Shown one piece after another: positions 18,776 through 27,030 of a DNA stretch of 64,000 bases. The DNA is from Pseudopedobacter sp037968815 (lineage in GTDB: Bacteria > Bacteroidota > Bacteroidia > Sphingobacteriales > Sphingobacteriaceae). Position numbers and translations under genes: made by a program. The notes beneath the pieces were generated by a model that had not been told where the DNA came from, did no database searches, and worked only from the letters and a program-made list of their open reading frames with translations. The DNA lies in assembly GCA_037968815.1 (NCBI GenBank), contig JBBKWF010000018.1, positions 124,001-188,000 of the forward strand, in the 5' to 3' direction. Every line of letters begins with the position of its first letter. The stretch's first letter is position 1.

Positions 18776-20347
18776 ATGAATCCAAACTTCTCTATACTCG
18801 ACGCATCAATCTTTGTTATTTACATTGTAGCTGTTGTAGCGGTGGGTATTTATGCTTCGCGTAAAACCGGTAAAAGCAAAAGAGACTACTTTTTAGCGGG
18901 AGATAAACTCCCGTGGTGGATGATCGGAGGAAGCATTATTGCCGCAAATATAAGCAGTCACCAGTTGGTTGGAGTAATGGGTGTAGCTTACAGCAGTGGT
19001 TTCGTTGCTATTGTAATTGAGTGGGGTGCAATTTTAATTGGATTTAATGCATTATTGTGGATCTTCTTACCGTTTTACCTGCGAAACGGGTTTTACACAA
19101 TGCCAGAGTTTTTGCAAAAACGCTTCGGAGGAGGGGCGAGAACCCTATACTCCATTTTGGTCTTGCTTACGTATGTTTTTGTAGAAATAAGTGCAGTACT
19201 TTATTTAGGCGCTATTTCGTTGCATTCTCTGTTAGGTGTACCAGTGATAACGAGTGTTTTGGTGCTTGCAATTACCACCGGAATTTACACCATAGCTGGA
19301 GGTTTAAAAGCAGTAATCTGGACAGAAATGCTACAGTTAGGGGTACTGATAATGGGGATGATTGCCTTGTCTTACAATACCATAGATGCAGCTGGTGGAA
19401 TGTCCGCAGTAATGGAAACAAGTAAAGACTGGAAATTAATGTTGCCGGCCAACCATCCAGATTTTCCTTGGACGATGTACTTGGGTGGGTTGTTATGTAT
19501 AAGTGTTTTTTATAATGCTACAAATCAGTTTATTGTTCAGCGTACGCTAGCTGCCAAAAATGAATGGCATGCCCGTATGGGAGTTATTTTTGCTGATTAC
19601 CTGAAATTTCTAATTCCACTCCTTATCATTATTCCAGCTTTGGTGGCTCCCAAAATATTCCCAGATCTGGATAAACCCGATTTACTGTTTGCCATGTTGG
19701 TAGAAAACTTACTTCCATCTGGATTGGTAGGTTTAGTAATGGCGGGTTTAATCGCTGCTGTAATGTCGCATCTTTCAGGAGCAATTAATTCCTGTACCAC
19801 CATTTTAACCATAGATGTTTATTTACCTTATTTCAAACCGAAGGCAACAGAAATTCAGTCTGTAAGGTTCGGACGGTTATCAGGTGTTATTATCATTTTG
19901 TTAGGTATCGGATGCACAAGTTTATTGGCACTATATTCAGAAAAACCAATTTTCATATATTTAATGAACGCTTACGGCTTGTTTACGCCCGGCATAGCAA
20001 CAATGTTTTTGCTGGGGATTCTTTGGAAAAAAACCACACATGCTGGGGCAGTAACCGCAGGCATCCTTACCATCCCACTTTCACTAGCCATCGAATATGT
20101 TTTTCCAGATATGCCTTTCTTCAATCGTACAGGTATCGTTTTCTGGTCATGTATGGCTGCGTGTGCAATAGTAAGTTTATTTACTCCTAGTAAAACAGAC
20201 GCGGAATTGGAAGGTTTAATATGGAACAGGGACAGCTTATCTATTCCTGCTGATCAAAAAGCTCAGCAAAAGGGGCTTCGCAACCCTTTGATTTGGTGGG
20301 GCATAGTAACTGCAATGGTTTTGTTTTTTTACATAAAATATGCATAA
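18776..20347 (+). CDS. Sodium:solute symporter (SSS family)
   Basis: Inner-membrane sodium-coupled transporter of 523 residues with about 13 hydrophobic segments. The SSS motif lies in the first helices (KSKRDYFLAGDKLPWWMIGGSIIAANISSHQLVG) followed by YSSGFVAIVIEWGA. The ATG at 18776 is chosen over an upstream TTG at 18725, which would overlap the ceramidase-fold gene. It probably brings in the substrate of the surrounding catabolic run, likely a sugar, sugar acid or cyclitol released in the periplasm. Confidence 0.87.
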   Translation: MNPNFSILDASIFVIYIVAVVAVGIYASRKTGKSKRDYFLAGDKLPWWMIGGSIIAANISSHQLVGVMGVAYSSGFVAIVIEWGAILIGFNALLWIFLPFYLRNGFYTMPEFLQKRFGGGARTLYSILVLLTYVFVEISAVLYLGAISLHSLLGVPVITSVLVLAITTGIYTIAGGLKAVIWTEMLQLGVLIMGMIALSYNTIDAAGGMSAVMETSKDWKLMLPANHPDFPWTMYLGGLLCISVFYNATNQFIVQRTLAAKNEWHARMGVIFADYLKFLIPLLIIIPALVAPKIFPDLDKPDLLFAMLVENLLPSGLVGLVMAGLIAAVMSHLSGAINSCTTILTIDVYLPYFKPKATEIQSVRFGRLSGVIIILLGIGCTSLLALYSEKPIFIYLMNAYGLFTPGIATMFLLGILWKKTTHAGAVTAGILTIPLSLAIEYVFPDMPFFNRTGIVFWSCMAACAIVSLFTPSKTDAELEGLIWNRDSLSIPADQKAQQKGLRNPLIWWGIVTAMVLFFYIKYA

Positions 20348-20364
20348 TAAATTGTAAGATAATA

Positions 20365-21498
20365 ATGGGTGATTCAGTTGTAGAAAACGATAGTAAAAAA
20401 ATTAAAATCGGGATAGTTGGTGCTGGTTTTGGCGCTTCGTTTTTCTTTCATATGCATCCTAATTGTTGTGTCGAAGCAGTTTCTGCTCACTTACCCGCGG
20501 AGAGGGAGCTTTTAAAGCAAACTTATAAATGTGGTAAATGTTATGATACGCTTGAAGCACTATTAAAAGATAAAGCCATAGATGCTGTTGCGTTATTTAC
20601 CCCTGCACCATTCCACGCGTCACATACCATTCAAGCTTTAAATGCTGGAAAGCATGTTTTGTGCGCCGTACCCGCCGCAATGACTATTGAAGAATGTTAT
20701 AGAGTTAAAACTGCTGTTTTAAATTCCGGATTAACCTATATGATGGCAGAAACAAGTGTGTACCGGCAGGACACAATTTCCGCTAAAAAGTTTTTTGCGG
20801 AAGGGAGATTTGGTAAGGTTTTATCAAGCGAGGCGGAATATAAACATCCCGGACTAGAGAAGTATTTTTTTGATAGTAATAACAATCCAACATGGCGACA
20901 TGGCTTGCCACCGATGCTTTATGCAACACATTGCACCGCATTTTTTATAGCTGTAACTAACGAACGCCTGAGGAAAGTAAGCTGTATTGGATGGGGTGAT
21001 GATAGCCCGCTTCTAAAAAACAATACATTTAACAATCCTTTTTGGAACGAGACAGCTTTGTTTACCAGTGAACATAATGTGCCATTTAATGTAAACATCA
21101 GTTGGAAAGGAGCTTTTATGCCAACAGAACGATGTGAATGGCATGGCGAAAAAATGAGTTTCTACGGGAAAAACCCCCATGGATTGGACGGAATGTTGAT
21201 CCATCACAGTACAGATACGGGCTATGATGATGCAGGTTTTTTCACAAACGACACACGATTGGATCCCTATGAGCAACCGCTATGGTATCAATCTATGCTA
21301 CCTGAAGCAATGAGATTACCTAGCGGGCATGATAACTCTCATGCCTTCATTACTCATGAGTTTATTGACTCCGTTTTAAGAGAACGGCTTCCGGAAGTAA
21401 ATATTCATGAAGCAATAAAATATACTGCTCCTGGTATCATTGCACATCAATCCGCTTTGAAGGATGGAGAATGTCTAACCATACCAAATATTAGTTAG
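20365..21498 (+). CDS. Gfo/Idh/MocA-family oxidoreductase without the EKP lysine (cytosolic)
   Basis: A 377-residue protein with an N-terminal Rossmann fold (IGIVGAGFGASFFFHMHPN) and the family's C-terminal domain. There is no export signal. At the place of the catalytic EKP motif it has CAVP (GKHVLCAVPAAM), so the usual lysine is missing. It shares long stretches with the Tat-exported protein at 22447, for example SGLTYMMAETSV, the GWGD stretch and the NNPFW(N/K)ETA stretch, so they form a cytosolic/periplasmic pair. The ATG at 20365 is preferred over a GTG at 20293 that overlaps the symporter. Whether it is a dehydrogenase or uses another chemistry is open. Confidence 0.8.
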   Translation: MGDSVVENDSKKIKIGIVGAGFGASFFFHMHPNCCVEAVSAHLPAERELLKQTYKCGKCYDTLEALLKDKAIDAVALFTPAPFHASHTIQALNAGKHVLCAVPAAMTIEECYRVKTAVLNSGLTYMMAETSVYRQDTISAKKFFAEGRFGKVLSSEAEYKHPGLEKYFFDSNNNPTWRHGLPPMLYATHCTAFFIAVTNERLRKVSCIGWGDDSPLLKNNTFNNPFWNETALFTSEHNVPFNVNISWKGAFMPTERCEWHGEKMSFYGKNPHGLDGMLIHHSTDTGYDDAGFFTNDTRLDPYEQPLWYQSMLPEAMRLPSGHDNSHAFITHEFIDSVLRERLPEVNIHEAIKYTAPGIIAHQSALKDGECLTIPNIS

Positions 21499-21499
21499 C

Positions 21500-22393
21500 A
21501 TGACTGAAGAGAACAATACAAAATGTGAAATCGCTGTACAGCACCATTCATCACTAGGCGAAAGCCCAGTTTGGGATCGTACAATACAAGCTGTGTATTG
21601 GGTAGATATTCTTGAAGGAGATATTCATCAATATTTCCCTAAACAGAAAACGCATATCATACGTAATATCGGTCATACGGTAGGCGCTATAGCTCTTCGC
21701 AAAAAAGGAGGACTGATTGCGGTACTAAAAGACGGATTTGCAGAAGTTGATTTTGAGAAAAAAACTGTAAAATATATCATCGATTCGGAGAGCCATATTT
21801 CTGAGAATCGCTTTAATGATGGCAAATGTGATCCAGTCGGTAGGTTTTGGGCAGGTACTATGTCCAAAGGTGGAATCAAACGAACAGCTAGTCTTTATTT
21901 TTTGGATACGGATAAAGCTGTTAGATTGATGGAAAGTAATATTAAGTGTTCAAATGGAATGGCCTGGAGCTTAGATCATAAAACAATGTACCATATAGAT
22001 AGTCCTAGTAGGCAAGTGGTAGCTTACGACTATGAGAAAAATACCGGCAATATAAAAAATAAAACAATTGTTATTGTGATCCCGTCAGAATATGGAATGC
22101 CGGACGGAATGACTATTGATAACGAGGGGATGTTATGGATTGCGTGTTGGGGTGGCTGGAGGGTTTGTAGATGGAATCCCTATACCGGGAAGCTATTAGA
22201 GCAGTTCAAATTTCCAGTTAGTCAAATTACCTCTTGCACATTTGGGGGCGAAAATTTGGGAGATCTATATGTAACATCAGCAAGGACTGGTTTGAACAAT
22301 GAGAGATTAAAAAATGAACCTGCTGCAGGTTGCCTTTTTGTGATAAAGAACTCTGGTTTTTTTGGCATTCCCGGACATGAATTTTTAGGTTAA
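21500..22393 (+). CDS. SMP-30/gluconolactonase-family lactonase
   Basis: A 297-residue six-bladed beta-propeller lactonase that opens a sugar lactone made by a dehydrogenase. Metal-site residues are visible: Glu in LGESPVWD, the NRFNDGKCDPVGRFWAGTM stretch, Asn in CSNGMAWS and Asp in MPDGMTID. It starts one base after the stop of the cytosolic Gfo/Idh/MocA gene, which suggests that the two act in sequence, oxidation to a lactone and then hydrolysis. The enolase-family dehydratase would take the resulting aldonate. Confidence 0.85.
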   Translation: MTEENNTKCEIAVQHHSSLGESPVWDRTIQAVYWVDILEGDIHQYFPKQKTHIIRNIGHTVGAIALRKKGGLIAVLKDGFAEVDFEKKTVKYIIDSESHISENRFNDGKCDPVGRFWAGTMSKGGIKRTASLYFLDTDKAVRLMESNIKCSNGMAWSLDHKTMYHIDSPSRQVVAYDYEKNTGNIKNKTIVIVIPSEYGMPDGMTIDNEGMLWIACWGGWRVCRWNPYTGKLLEQFKFPVSQITSCTFGGENLGDLYVTSARTGLNNERLKNEPAAGCLFVIKNSGFFGIPGHEFLG

Positions 22394-22446
22394 CTACAAT
22401 TTAACAACAAACAATTTAATATACTCACTATTTAATTTTATACAAA

Positions 22447-23664
22447 ATGGACTTATTAAACCGTAGAAATTTTTTGAACATTGCTGGAACTACAGCTGCA
22501 ATGGCTGCTTTACCTTTTTCTTCCGTATTTTCTATGTTTCCCCCAATTGCTTCGGACAGAAAACTACGTGTAGGAGTAGTAGGAGGTAGATTTGGGAGAG
22601 GATTTTATTTTAATGAGCATCCAAATTGTACAGTTGAAGCAGTCAGTGATCTTGATCCGGAAAGAAAAAAAGCATTAATGGAAACCTATAAATGCGATAA
22701 ATCCTACGATTCATTAGAGGAATTGATCAAAGATCCTAAAATAGAAGCTGTAGGTATTTTTACAGGAGCACCCGATCATGCCCAGCATGTAATTAAATGT
22801 TTAAAAGCGGGTAAGCATGTGCTTTGTGCAGTGCCTGCTGTAATGTCGCTGGAAGAAGCTCATCATGTTTTAAGAGAAGTACAACGTAGCGGTTTAACGT
22901 ATATGATGGCCGAAACGTCCGTTTTTAAGCCCATAACCATGTATGCCAAAAAGATGTTTGACGAGGGTCAGTTCGGTCAAATTATAGGTGGCGCAGCCCA
23001 ATATTATCATCCCGGCCTGGAGGTGTTGTTCTTTGAAAAAGATGGAAGCAAAACTTGGCGCCATGGTCTAGCTCCTATGAACTATCCTACACATAGTACA
23101 TCCTATTTTATACACGTAACCGGCGAGCGCTTTACCAATGTGAGCTGCCTTGGTTGGGGAGATGGCGATCCGATCTTAAAAAACAACAGATATAACAACC
23201 CTTTCTGGAAAGAGACCGCATTTTTGAAAACAAATAAAGGAACGCCATTTGAGCTTGCCGTGGCTTGGAAAGGTGCAATTGCCGGAACAGACCGTGGAGA
23301 GTGGATTGGGGATAAGATGAGCTTGTACGGAAGCTACAAGGGTCAAAATACGCATACGGTAACTGTCAGCGATGAAATGAAAAAAGAAGAGGGTGGTTTT
23401 GCAGAAGCAGAGGTAAAAGTACAAGCGGTAGTACCGCCACTTTTGTGGAAAACAGATTTGCTCCCCGAAGCAATGCGACATAATACCCCTCATGCGGGCT
23501 CGCATGTTTTCATAACACATGAGTTTATTGGTGCGGTAATTAATAATCGTAAGCCAGTGGTGGATATATACGAGGCACTAGCTTACACAGTACCAGGCAT
23601 CGTTGCGCATCAATCGGCACTTCGAGGTGGTGAGTCGCTAAAAATTCCAAGTTTTGATAAATGA
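22447..23664 (+). CDS. Gfo/Idh/MocA-family oxidoreductase without the EKP lysine (Tat-exported)
   Basis: A 405-residue paralogue of the protein at 20365, with a Tat signal (NRRNFLNIAGTTAAMAALP). Rossmann motif is VGVVGGRFGRGFYFNEHPN. The EKP position reads CAVPAVM, so both members of the pair lack the lysine. Export through Tat fits folding with NAD(P) in the cytoplasm. It has an extra insert (FAEAEVKVQAVVPPLLWKTD) near residues 320-345. It is the last gene of the 14-23.7 kb run. Function is probably redox or aldol-type chemistry on a glycan fragment in the periplasm, and no closer assignment is possible. Confidence 0.8.
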   Translation: MDLLNRRNFLNIAGTTAAMAALPFSSVFSMFPPIASDRKLRVGVVGGRFGRGFYFNEHPNCTVEAVSDLDPERKKALMETYKCDKSYDSLEELIKDPKIEAVGIFTGAPDHAQHVIKCLKAGKHVLCAVPAVMSLEEAHHVLREVQRSGLTYMMAETSVFKPITMYAKKMFDEGQFGQIIGGAAQYYHPGLEVLFFEKDGSKTWRHGLAPMNYPTHSTSYFIHVTGERFTNVSCLGWGDGDPILKNNRYNNPFWKETAFLKTNKGTPFELAVAWKGAIAGTDRGEWIGDKMSLYGSYKGQNTHTVTVSDEMKKEEGGFAEAEVKVQAVVPPLLWKTDLLPEAMRHNTPHAGSHVFITHEFIGAVINNRKPVVDIYEALAYTVPGIVAHQSALRGGESLKIPSFDK

Positions 23665-23798
23665 GATCTGCAACACAAATAGCTGACCTAATAGCCATAG
23701 TTGAAGTACAAATTGGTGAAATAGAAACTGATAACTATAGAAGGAAAATATCTGAAAAATCAAGTTATGAAAATACATTAAAAGAATTTATGCGGTAG
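23661..23798 (+). CDS. Possible small gene or relic overlapping the exported oxidoreductase
   Basis: A 45-codon frame whose ATG overlaps the previous stop as ATGA, the common signature of translational coupling. The product (MRSATQIADLIAIVEVQ at the start) is charged and helical in look and matches no family I recognise. It may equally be the truncated start of a lost gene, because the next 380 bases contain no convincing gene. Confidence 0.25.
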   Translation: MRSATQIADLIAIVEVQIGEIETDNYRRKISEKSSYENTLKEFMR

Positions 23799-24179
23799 TG
23801 TTAAAAGGGTCTATATTGAAGAGGTATACAAAGCCTAAGTTAGAAATTACGCTTAGAAAGCTACAATCCTACAGCAAAACACCCTGATCATATCAGGGTT
23901 GATAATAATCTCACATTTTGCATGCCTATAAAAGATATTTATCCGGACGGAATTCTGATAAAAGATTCTCTTTGAAAACTAACTCTATGGGTATTTATGA
24001 ACCAGATAATGAAAGCCCGAAAAAAACTTTTAAAGGTAGTTCTTCATTTGAATCATCGGGTGATATCGGTACACCTCCATTAAATGAGTTCATAACAAAT
24101 TATTTAAATCAGAAAGCATGGAACACCAGTGAATACTTTCACTGCTTTAAATTGATAAAAATTCTATAATACTGCAATA
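23799..24179. other. Intergenic region with a hairpin and a doubtful 83-codon frame
   Basis: No convincing gene. A frame at 23918-24169 encodes 83 residues rich in Ser, Lys and Asn (FKGSSSFESSGDIGTPPLNE), with no recognisable family, signal peptide or good ribosome-binding context. It may be a remnant. A strong hairpin at 23881-23899 probably ends the upstream transcript. Confidence 0.4.
23881..23899. terminator. Hairpin after the catabolic run
   Basis: ACCCTGAT, loop CAT, ATCAGGGT: a perfect 8-bp stem. The following sequence is not a T tract, so it may be a processing or stabilising hairpin instead of an intrinsic terminator. Confidence 0.45.
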
Positions 24180-25352
24180 ATGAAGAGAAGGACAGTTAGG
24201 TTAATGATTTATTTTTTTACCCTATTTATTTTATTTTTTGGATTAAATACAAGCAAAGCCCAGAATATTAACCTAGAAAAAGATATATGGAAAAAAATAT
24301 CTCCCTATTTTAATACTCCAAAAGTGTATCAAAATAATTATGGTAATTATCGTTCGCCATTAAAATTTTATAATGGTAAAGAAGTGAAATCTAAACAAGA
24401 TTGGGCTATTCGCAAAAAAGAAATACTTGATACTTGGAATAAGATGATGGGCTCTTGGCCTCCTTTAATCACAAATCCAAATGTGGAAATTCTGGAGACA
24501 GTTAAAAAAGATGGTTATACGCAGTATTGTGTCAGTTTTAAATGGACACCTAATGAGAAAACTAAAGCTTACTTATCTATACCTGATGCCAAGAATAATA
24601 AGAAAATGCCGGCAGTAATTACTACATATTATGAACCCGAAACAGCTATTGGTTTAGGGAAAGAAGATCGTGATTTTGCTTATCAATTAACTCTAAGAGG
24701 CTTTGTTACACTTTCTATTGGGACTACCGAAACTTCAAATGCCCGAACTTTTTCTATTTACTACCCATCGATACAAAATGCAGAAGTTCAACCACTTTCT
24801 ATGTTAGCTTATGCCGCTGCAAATTCTTGGTATGTATTGGCTTCGTTGCCTCAGGTAGATACCGACAGAGTTGGTGTGATGGGGCATTCTTTTGGGGGTA
24901 AATGGGCTATGTTTGCCTCCTGTTTGTTTGATAAATTTGCTTGTGCAGTATGGTCAGACCCTGGGATTGTATTTGATGAATCAAAAAATTCCGTAAATTA
25001 TTGGGAGCCTTGGTACTTAGGCTACTCTCCAAAACCGTGGAGAAAAAGAGGGGTGATTAGTCAGAAAAACCCTGCAAAAGGCTTATATCCTACACTCATG
25101 GGACAGGGATATGATTTAATTGAATTACACGCCTTAATGGCTCCACGGCCTTTTTTAGTTTCTGGCGGTAGCGTAGATGCTCAAGATAGATGGATTCCTT
25201 TAAATCATGCCATTAAAGTAAATGATTTATTGGGTTATAAAAACAGGGTTGCCATGACAAATAGGTTGTCTCACTCACCTAATCCAGAATCCAACGAACA
25301 AGCTTTTTTGTTCTTAGAGTATTTTCTGAAGCCTTCAAAATCTAATCGATAA
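24180..25352 (+). CDS. Secreted alpha/beta-hydrolase esterase (CE15/acetyl-xylan-esterase-like)
   Basis: A 390-residue secreted protein with signal MIYFFTLFILFFGLNTSKAQ. The alpha/beta-hydrolase nucleophile elbow is GVMGHSFGGKWAMFAS, with an APRPFLVSGGSVDAQDRW segment near the acid residue and a late histidine in RLSHSPNPES. These segments match the layout of glucuronoyl-esterase and related carbohydrate esterases, although the elbow reads GHSFGG instead of the CE15 G(C/H)SRxGK. It probably removes an ester (uronate ester, acetyl or methyl) from the target glycan in the periplasm or at the surface. It stands between the 14-23.7 kb run and the Gfo/Idh/MocA group. Confidence 0.7.
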   Translation: MKRRTVRLMIYFFTLFILFFGLNTSKAQNINLEKDIWKKISPYFNTPKVYQNNYGNYRSPLKFYNGKEVKSKQDWAIRKKEILDTWNKMMGSWPPLITNPNVEILETVKKDGYTQYCVSFKWTPNEKTKAYLSIPDAKNNKKMPAVITTYYEPETAIGLGKEDRDFAYQLTLRGFVTLSIGTTETSNARTFSIYYPSIQNAEVQPLSMLAYAAANSWYVLASLPQVDTDRVGVMGHSFGGKWAMFASCLFDKFACAVWSDPGIVFDESKNSVNYWEPWYLGYSPKPWRKRGVISQKNPAKGLYPTLMGQGYDLIELHALMAPRPFLVSGGSVDAQDRWIPLNHAIKVNDLLGYKNRVAMTNRLSHSPNPESNEQAFLFLEYFLKPSKSNR

Positions 25353-25450
25353 CATTATAATCATGAAGAAACCAATATCATATTCAATTTTTTGTGAAAC
25401 ACTATTAGCGAAAAATATTTGGAAAAGGACAAAAATCTTTAAAAGATATT

Positions 25451-25543
25451 ATGAGCATATGCGTAATATTGACTGTTACGGGGTGCAATTATCAAAATTA
25501 TTCTAAGAAATTTAGTCAGAAATTTTGGGGTGTAAAAAATTAA
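25451..25543 (+). pseudogene. Possible lipoprotein-start remnant
   Basis: A 30-codon frame beginning MSICVILTVTGCNYQN, which looks like a lipoprotein signal peptide with its lipobox cysteine, then stops. It could be the start of a decayed lipoprotein gene. Too short to be sure. Confidence 0.2.
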
Positions 25544-25553
25544 TACTATTTTC

Positions 25554-25565
25554 GGTAACGTACAC
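25554..25565 (-). promoter_or_regulatory. TACGTAA operator-like site 3 (reverse orientation)
   Basis: The - strand reads GTGTACGTTACC, one base away from site 1 (GTGTACGTAACC). It lies 39 bases before the oxidoreductase at 25605. It is the only copy on the - strand, which matters little for a near-palindromic site. Confidence 0.45.
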
Positions 25566-25604
25566 ATGTAGTTTTATTTTCAAATAATCAACTATTAAGC
25601 AACA

Positions 25605-26810
25605 TTGGATAAGTCTAGAAGAAAATTCATTAGAACCGGAGCGATAGCATTCGCAGGATTAAGTAGTATAAGTGCCCCTTTATTTGCTGGTTCATTATTT
25701 GGGCGTGAAATAAATATAGGTTTGATTGGCTTTGGGCATCGAGGGGCAGGTTTGGCAAACCTAATCAGCAAAATTGCAGATATTAACATCGTAGCATTTT
25801 GTGACATAGACAAGAAGCGTTTAGAGATAGCGAAGAGCACATGGGGAACAGAAGAAAAAAAATTTTATATCGATTATAAAGATCTTTTACAAGACAAGAA
25901 GGTTGAAGCTGTCATTATAGCCACTCCACTTTATTTACACTTTCCTATGTGTGTAAATAGTATTGCCGCTGACAAGCATGTTTATGTAGAAAAAACCATG
26001 GCCTATAATATTGAGCAGGCTTTAGAAATGGTAAAGATAGTAGAGTCTTCAAATAAGGTTTTTCAGGTCGGTCATCAATATCGTTATTATAATATGTACC
26101 ATAAATTAAAAGAGGTGATAGATAACGGTTGGCTTGGTGATATATCACATATTGAAAGTCAATACAATCGTAATTCCGATTGGCGGAGACCAGTAGGTCC
26201 ATCAGAGTCTGAAAAATTCATCAATTGGCGTTTGTACAAAGAGTTTTCAGGAGGGCTAATGGCAGAGTTATGCGCTCATCAGATAGATATAGTCAATTGG
26301 TTTTTAGGCGGACATCCTAATAAGGTTACTGGGTTTGGTGGTATAAATTACTGGAAGGACGGAAGAGATGTTTATGATAATGTGAAGGTTATCTATGAAT
26401 ATGATAATGGTGTAAAATCTGAGGTAACTTCAGTTTCTAGTAATCAGCATAACAGTTACGAGACGAAAATTTTAGGTTCTAAAGGTACGCTCGAAATTGG
26501 CAGAGATAAATCATATTTCTATCCAGAGCCTACTGAGAAGAAAATAGGAACTGTTGATGGAGTAACCGGTGCTACTATTGAAGCTACGAAGAGTGGAAAT
26601 GGTATACTAATTAAATTTGATTCGTCTGATAATCTAAACAGAGATCCAACAGCTTATGCACTTATGGCTTTTGCTAGTTGTATAAAAGAGGGTAAGAAAC
26701 CGTTCTGTGATGTAGTTGCAGGAAAAAACGTTGCAGTTGCAGTTCACCTTGCTAACACAGCTATGGATACCGAGCAAACACAATACTGGAAAAAAGAATA
26801 TAACACTTAA
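25605..26810 (+). CDS. Gfo/Idh/MocA-family oxidoreductase, Tat-exported
   Basis: A 401-residue exported NAD(P)-binding protein. It appears to start with TTG, giving a Tat signal (SRRKFIRTGAIAFAG), and no ATG is better placed. Rossmann motif IGLIGFGHRGAG. Catalytic-lysine motif YVEKTM (EKT variant). Substrate-side stretches are GLMAELCAHQIDIVNWFLGG and the GTVDGVTGATIEAT segment. It is the intact parent of the decayed copy at 3521 and is closely related to the protein at 50674. An operator-like site lies directly upstream. It is probably a glycoside or sugar dehydrogenase of the periplasmic 3-keto type, which is inferred from family and the DUF1080 gene. Confidence 0.85.
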   Translation: MDKSRRKFIRTGAIAFAGLSSISAPLFAGSLFGREINIGLIGFGHRGAGLANLISKIADINIVAFCDIDKKRLEIAKSTWGTEEKKFYIDYKDLLQDKKVEAVIIATPLYLHFPMCVNSIAADKHVYVEKTMAYNIEQALEMVKIVESSNKVFQVGHQYRYYNMYHKLKEVIDNGWLGDISHIESQYNRNSDWRRPVGPSESEKFINWRLYKEFSGGLMAELCAHQIDIVNWFLGGHPNKVTGFGGINYWKDGRDVYDNVKVIYEYDNGVKSEVTSVSSNQHNSYETKILGSKGTLEIGRDKSYFYPEPTEKKIGTVDGVTGATIEATKSGNGILIKFDSSDNLNRDPTAYALMAFASCIKEGKKPFCDVVAGKNVAVAVHLANTAMDTEQTQYWKKEYNT

Positions 26811-26839
26811 AAGCTTTTTGCTATTAGGTATTAATATAC

Positions 26840-26851
26840 GGGTACGTAAAC
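26840..26851 (+). promoter_or_regulatory. TACGTAA operator-like site 4
   Basis: GGGTACGTAAAC, identical over 12 bases to the site at 56782. It lies 29 bases after the stop of the oxidoreductase at 25605 and 179 bases before the next oxidoreductase gene. Confidence 0.5.
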
Positions 26852-27005
26852 TAAAAGGAACAAGCATAGATAAGGTTTTCGATTTTGGTGTCGTACAAAA
26901 CCCAAATAATTCTGTAGAAGCTGGCTGAAATAAACAATCAAAAACAGAAAGCTGGGAAATAATAAAAGCAATAGATTAAGCAGAAACTAAAATTCAATTT
27001 CTTAC
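26850..27005 (+). pseudogene. Possible decayed coding fragment
   Basis: The stretch keeps a protein-like frame interrupted by stops: IDKVFDFGVVQNPNNSVEAG, stop, then WEIIKAID, stop, then AETKIQFLTDKIKF. It may be the eroded tail of a lost gene between two oxidoreductases. The family is not recognised. Confidence 0.25.
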
Positions 27006-27030
27006 AGATAAGATAAAGTTTTAATTTAAA

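Noticed and set aside
23918..24169. 83-codon frame as a gene
   Set aside because: There is no recognisable family, signal peptide or ribosome-binding context, and the composition is close to random AT-rich sequence. It is kept only as a comment on the intergenic region.
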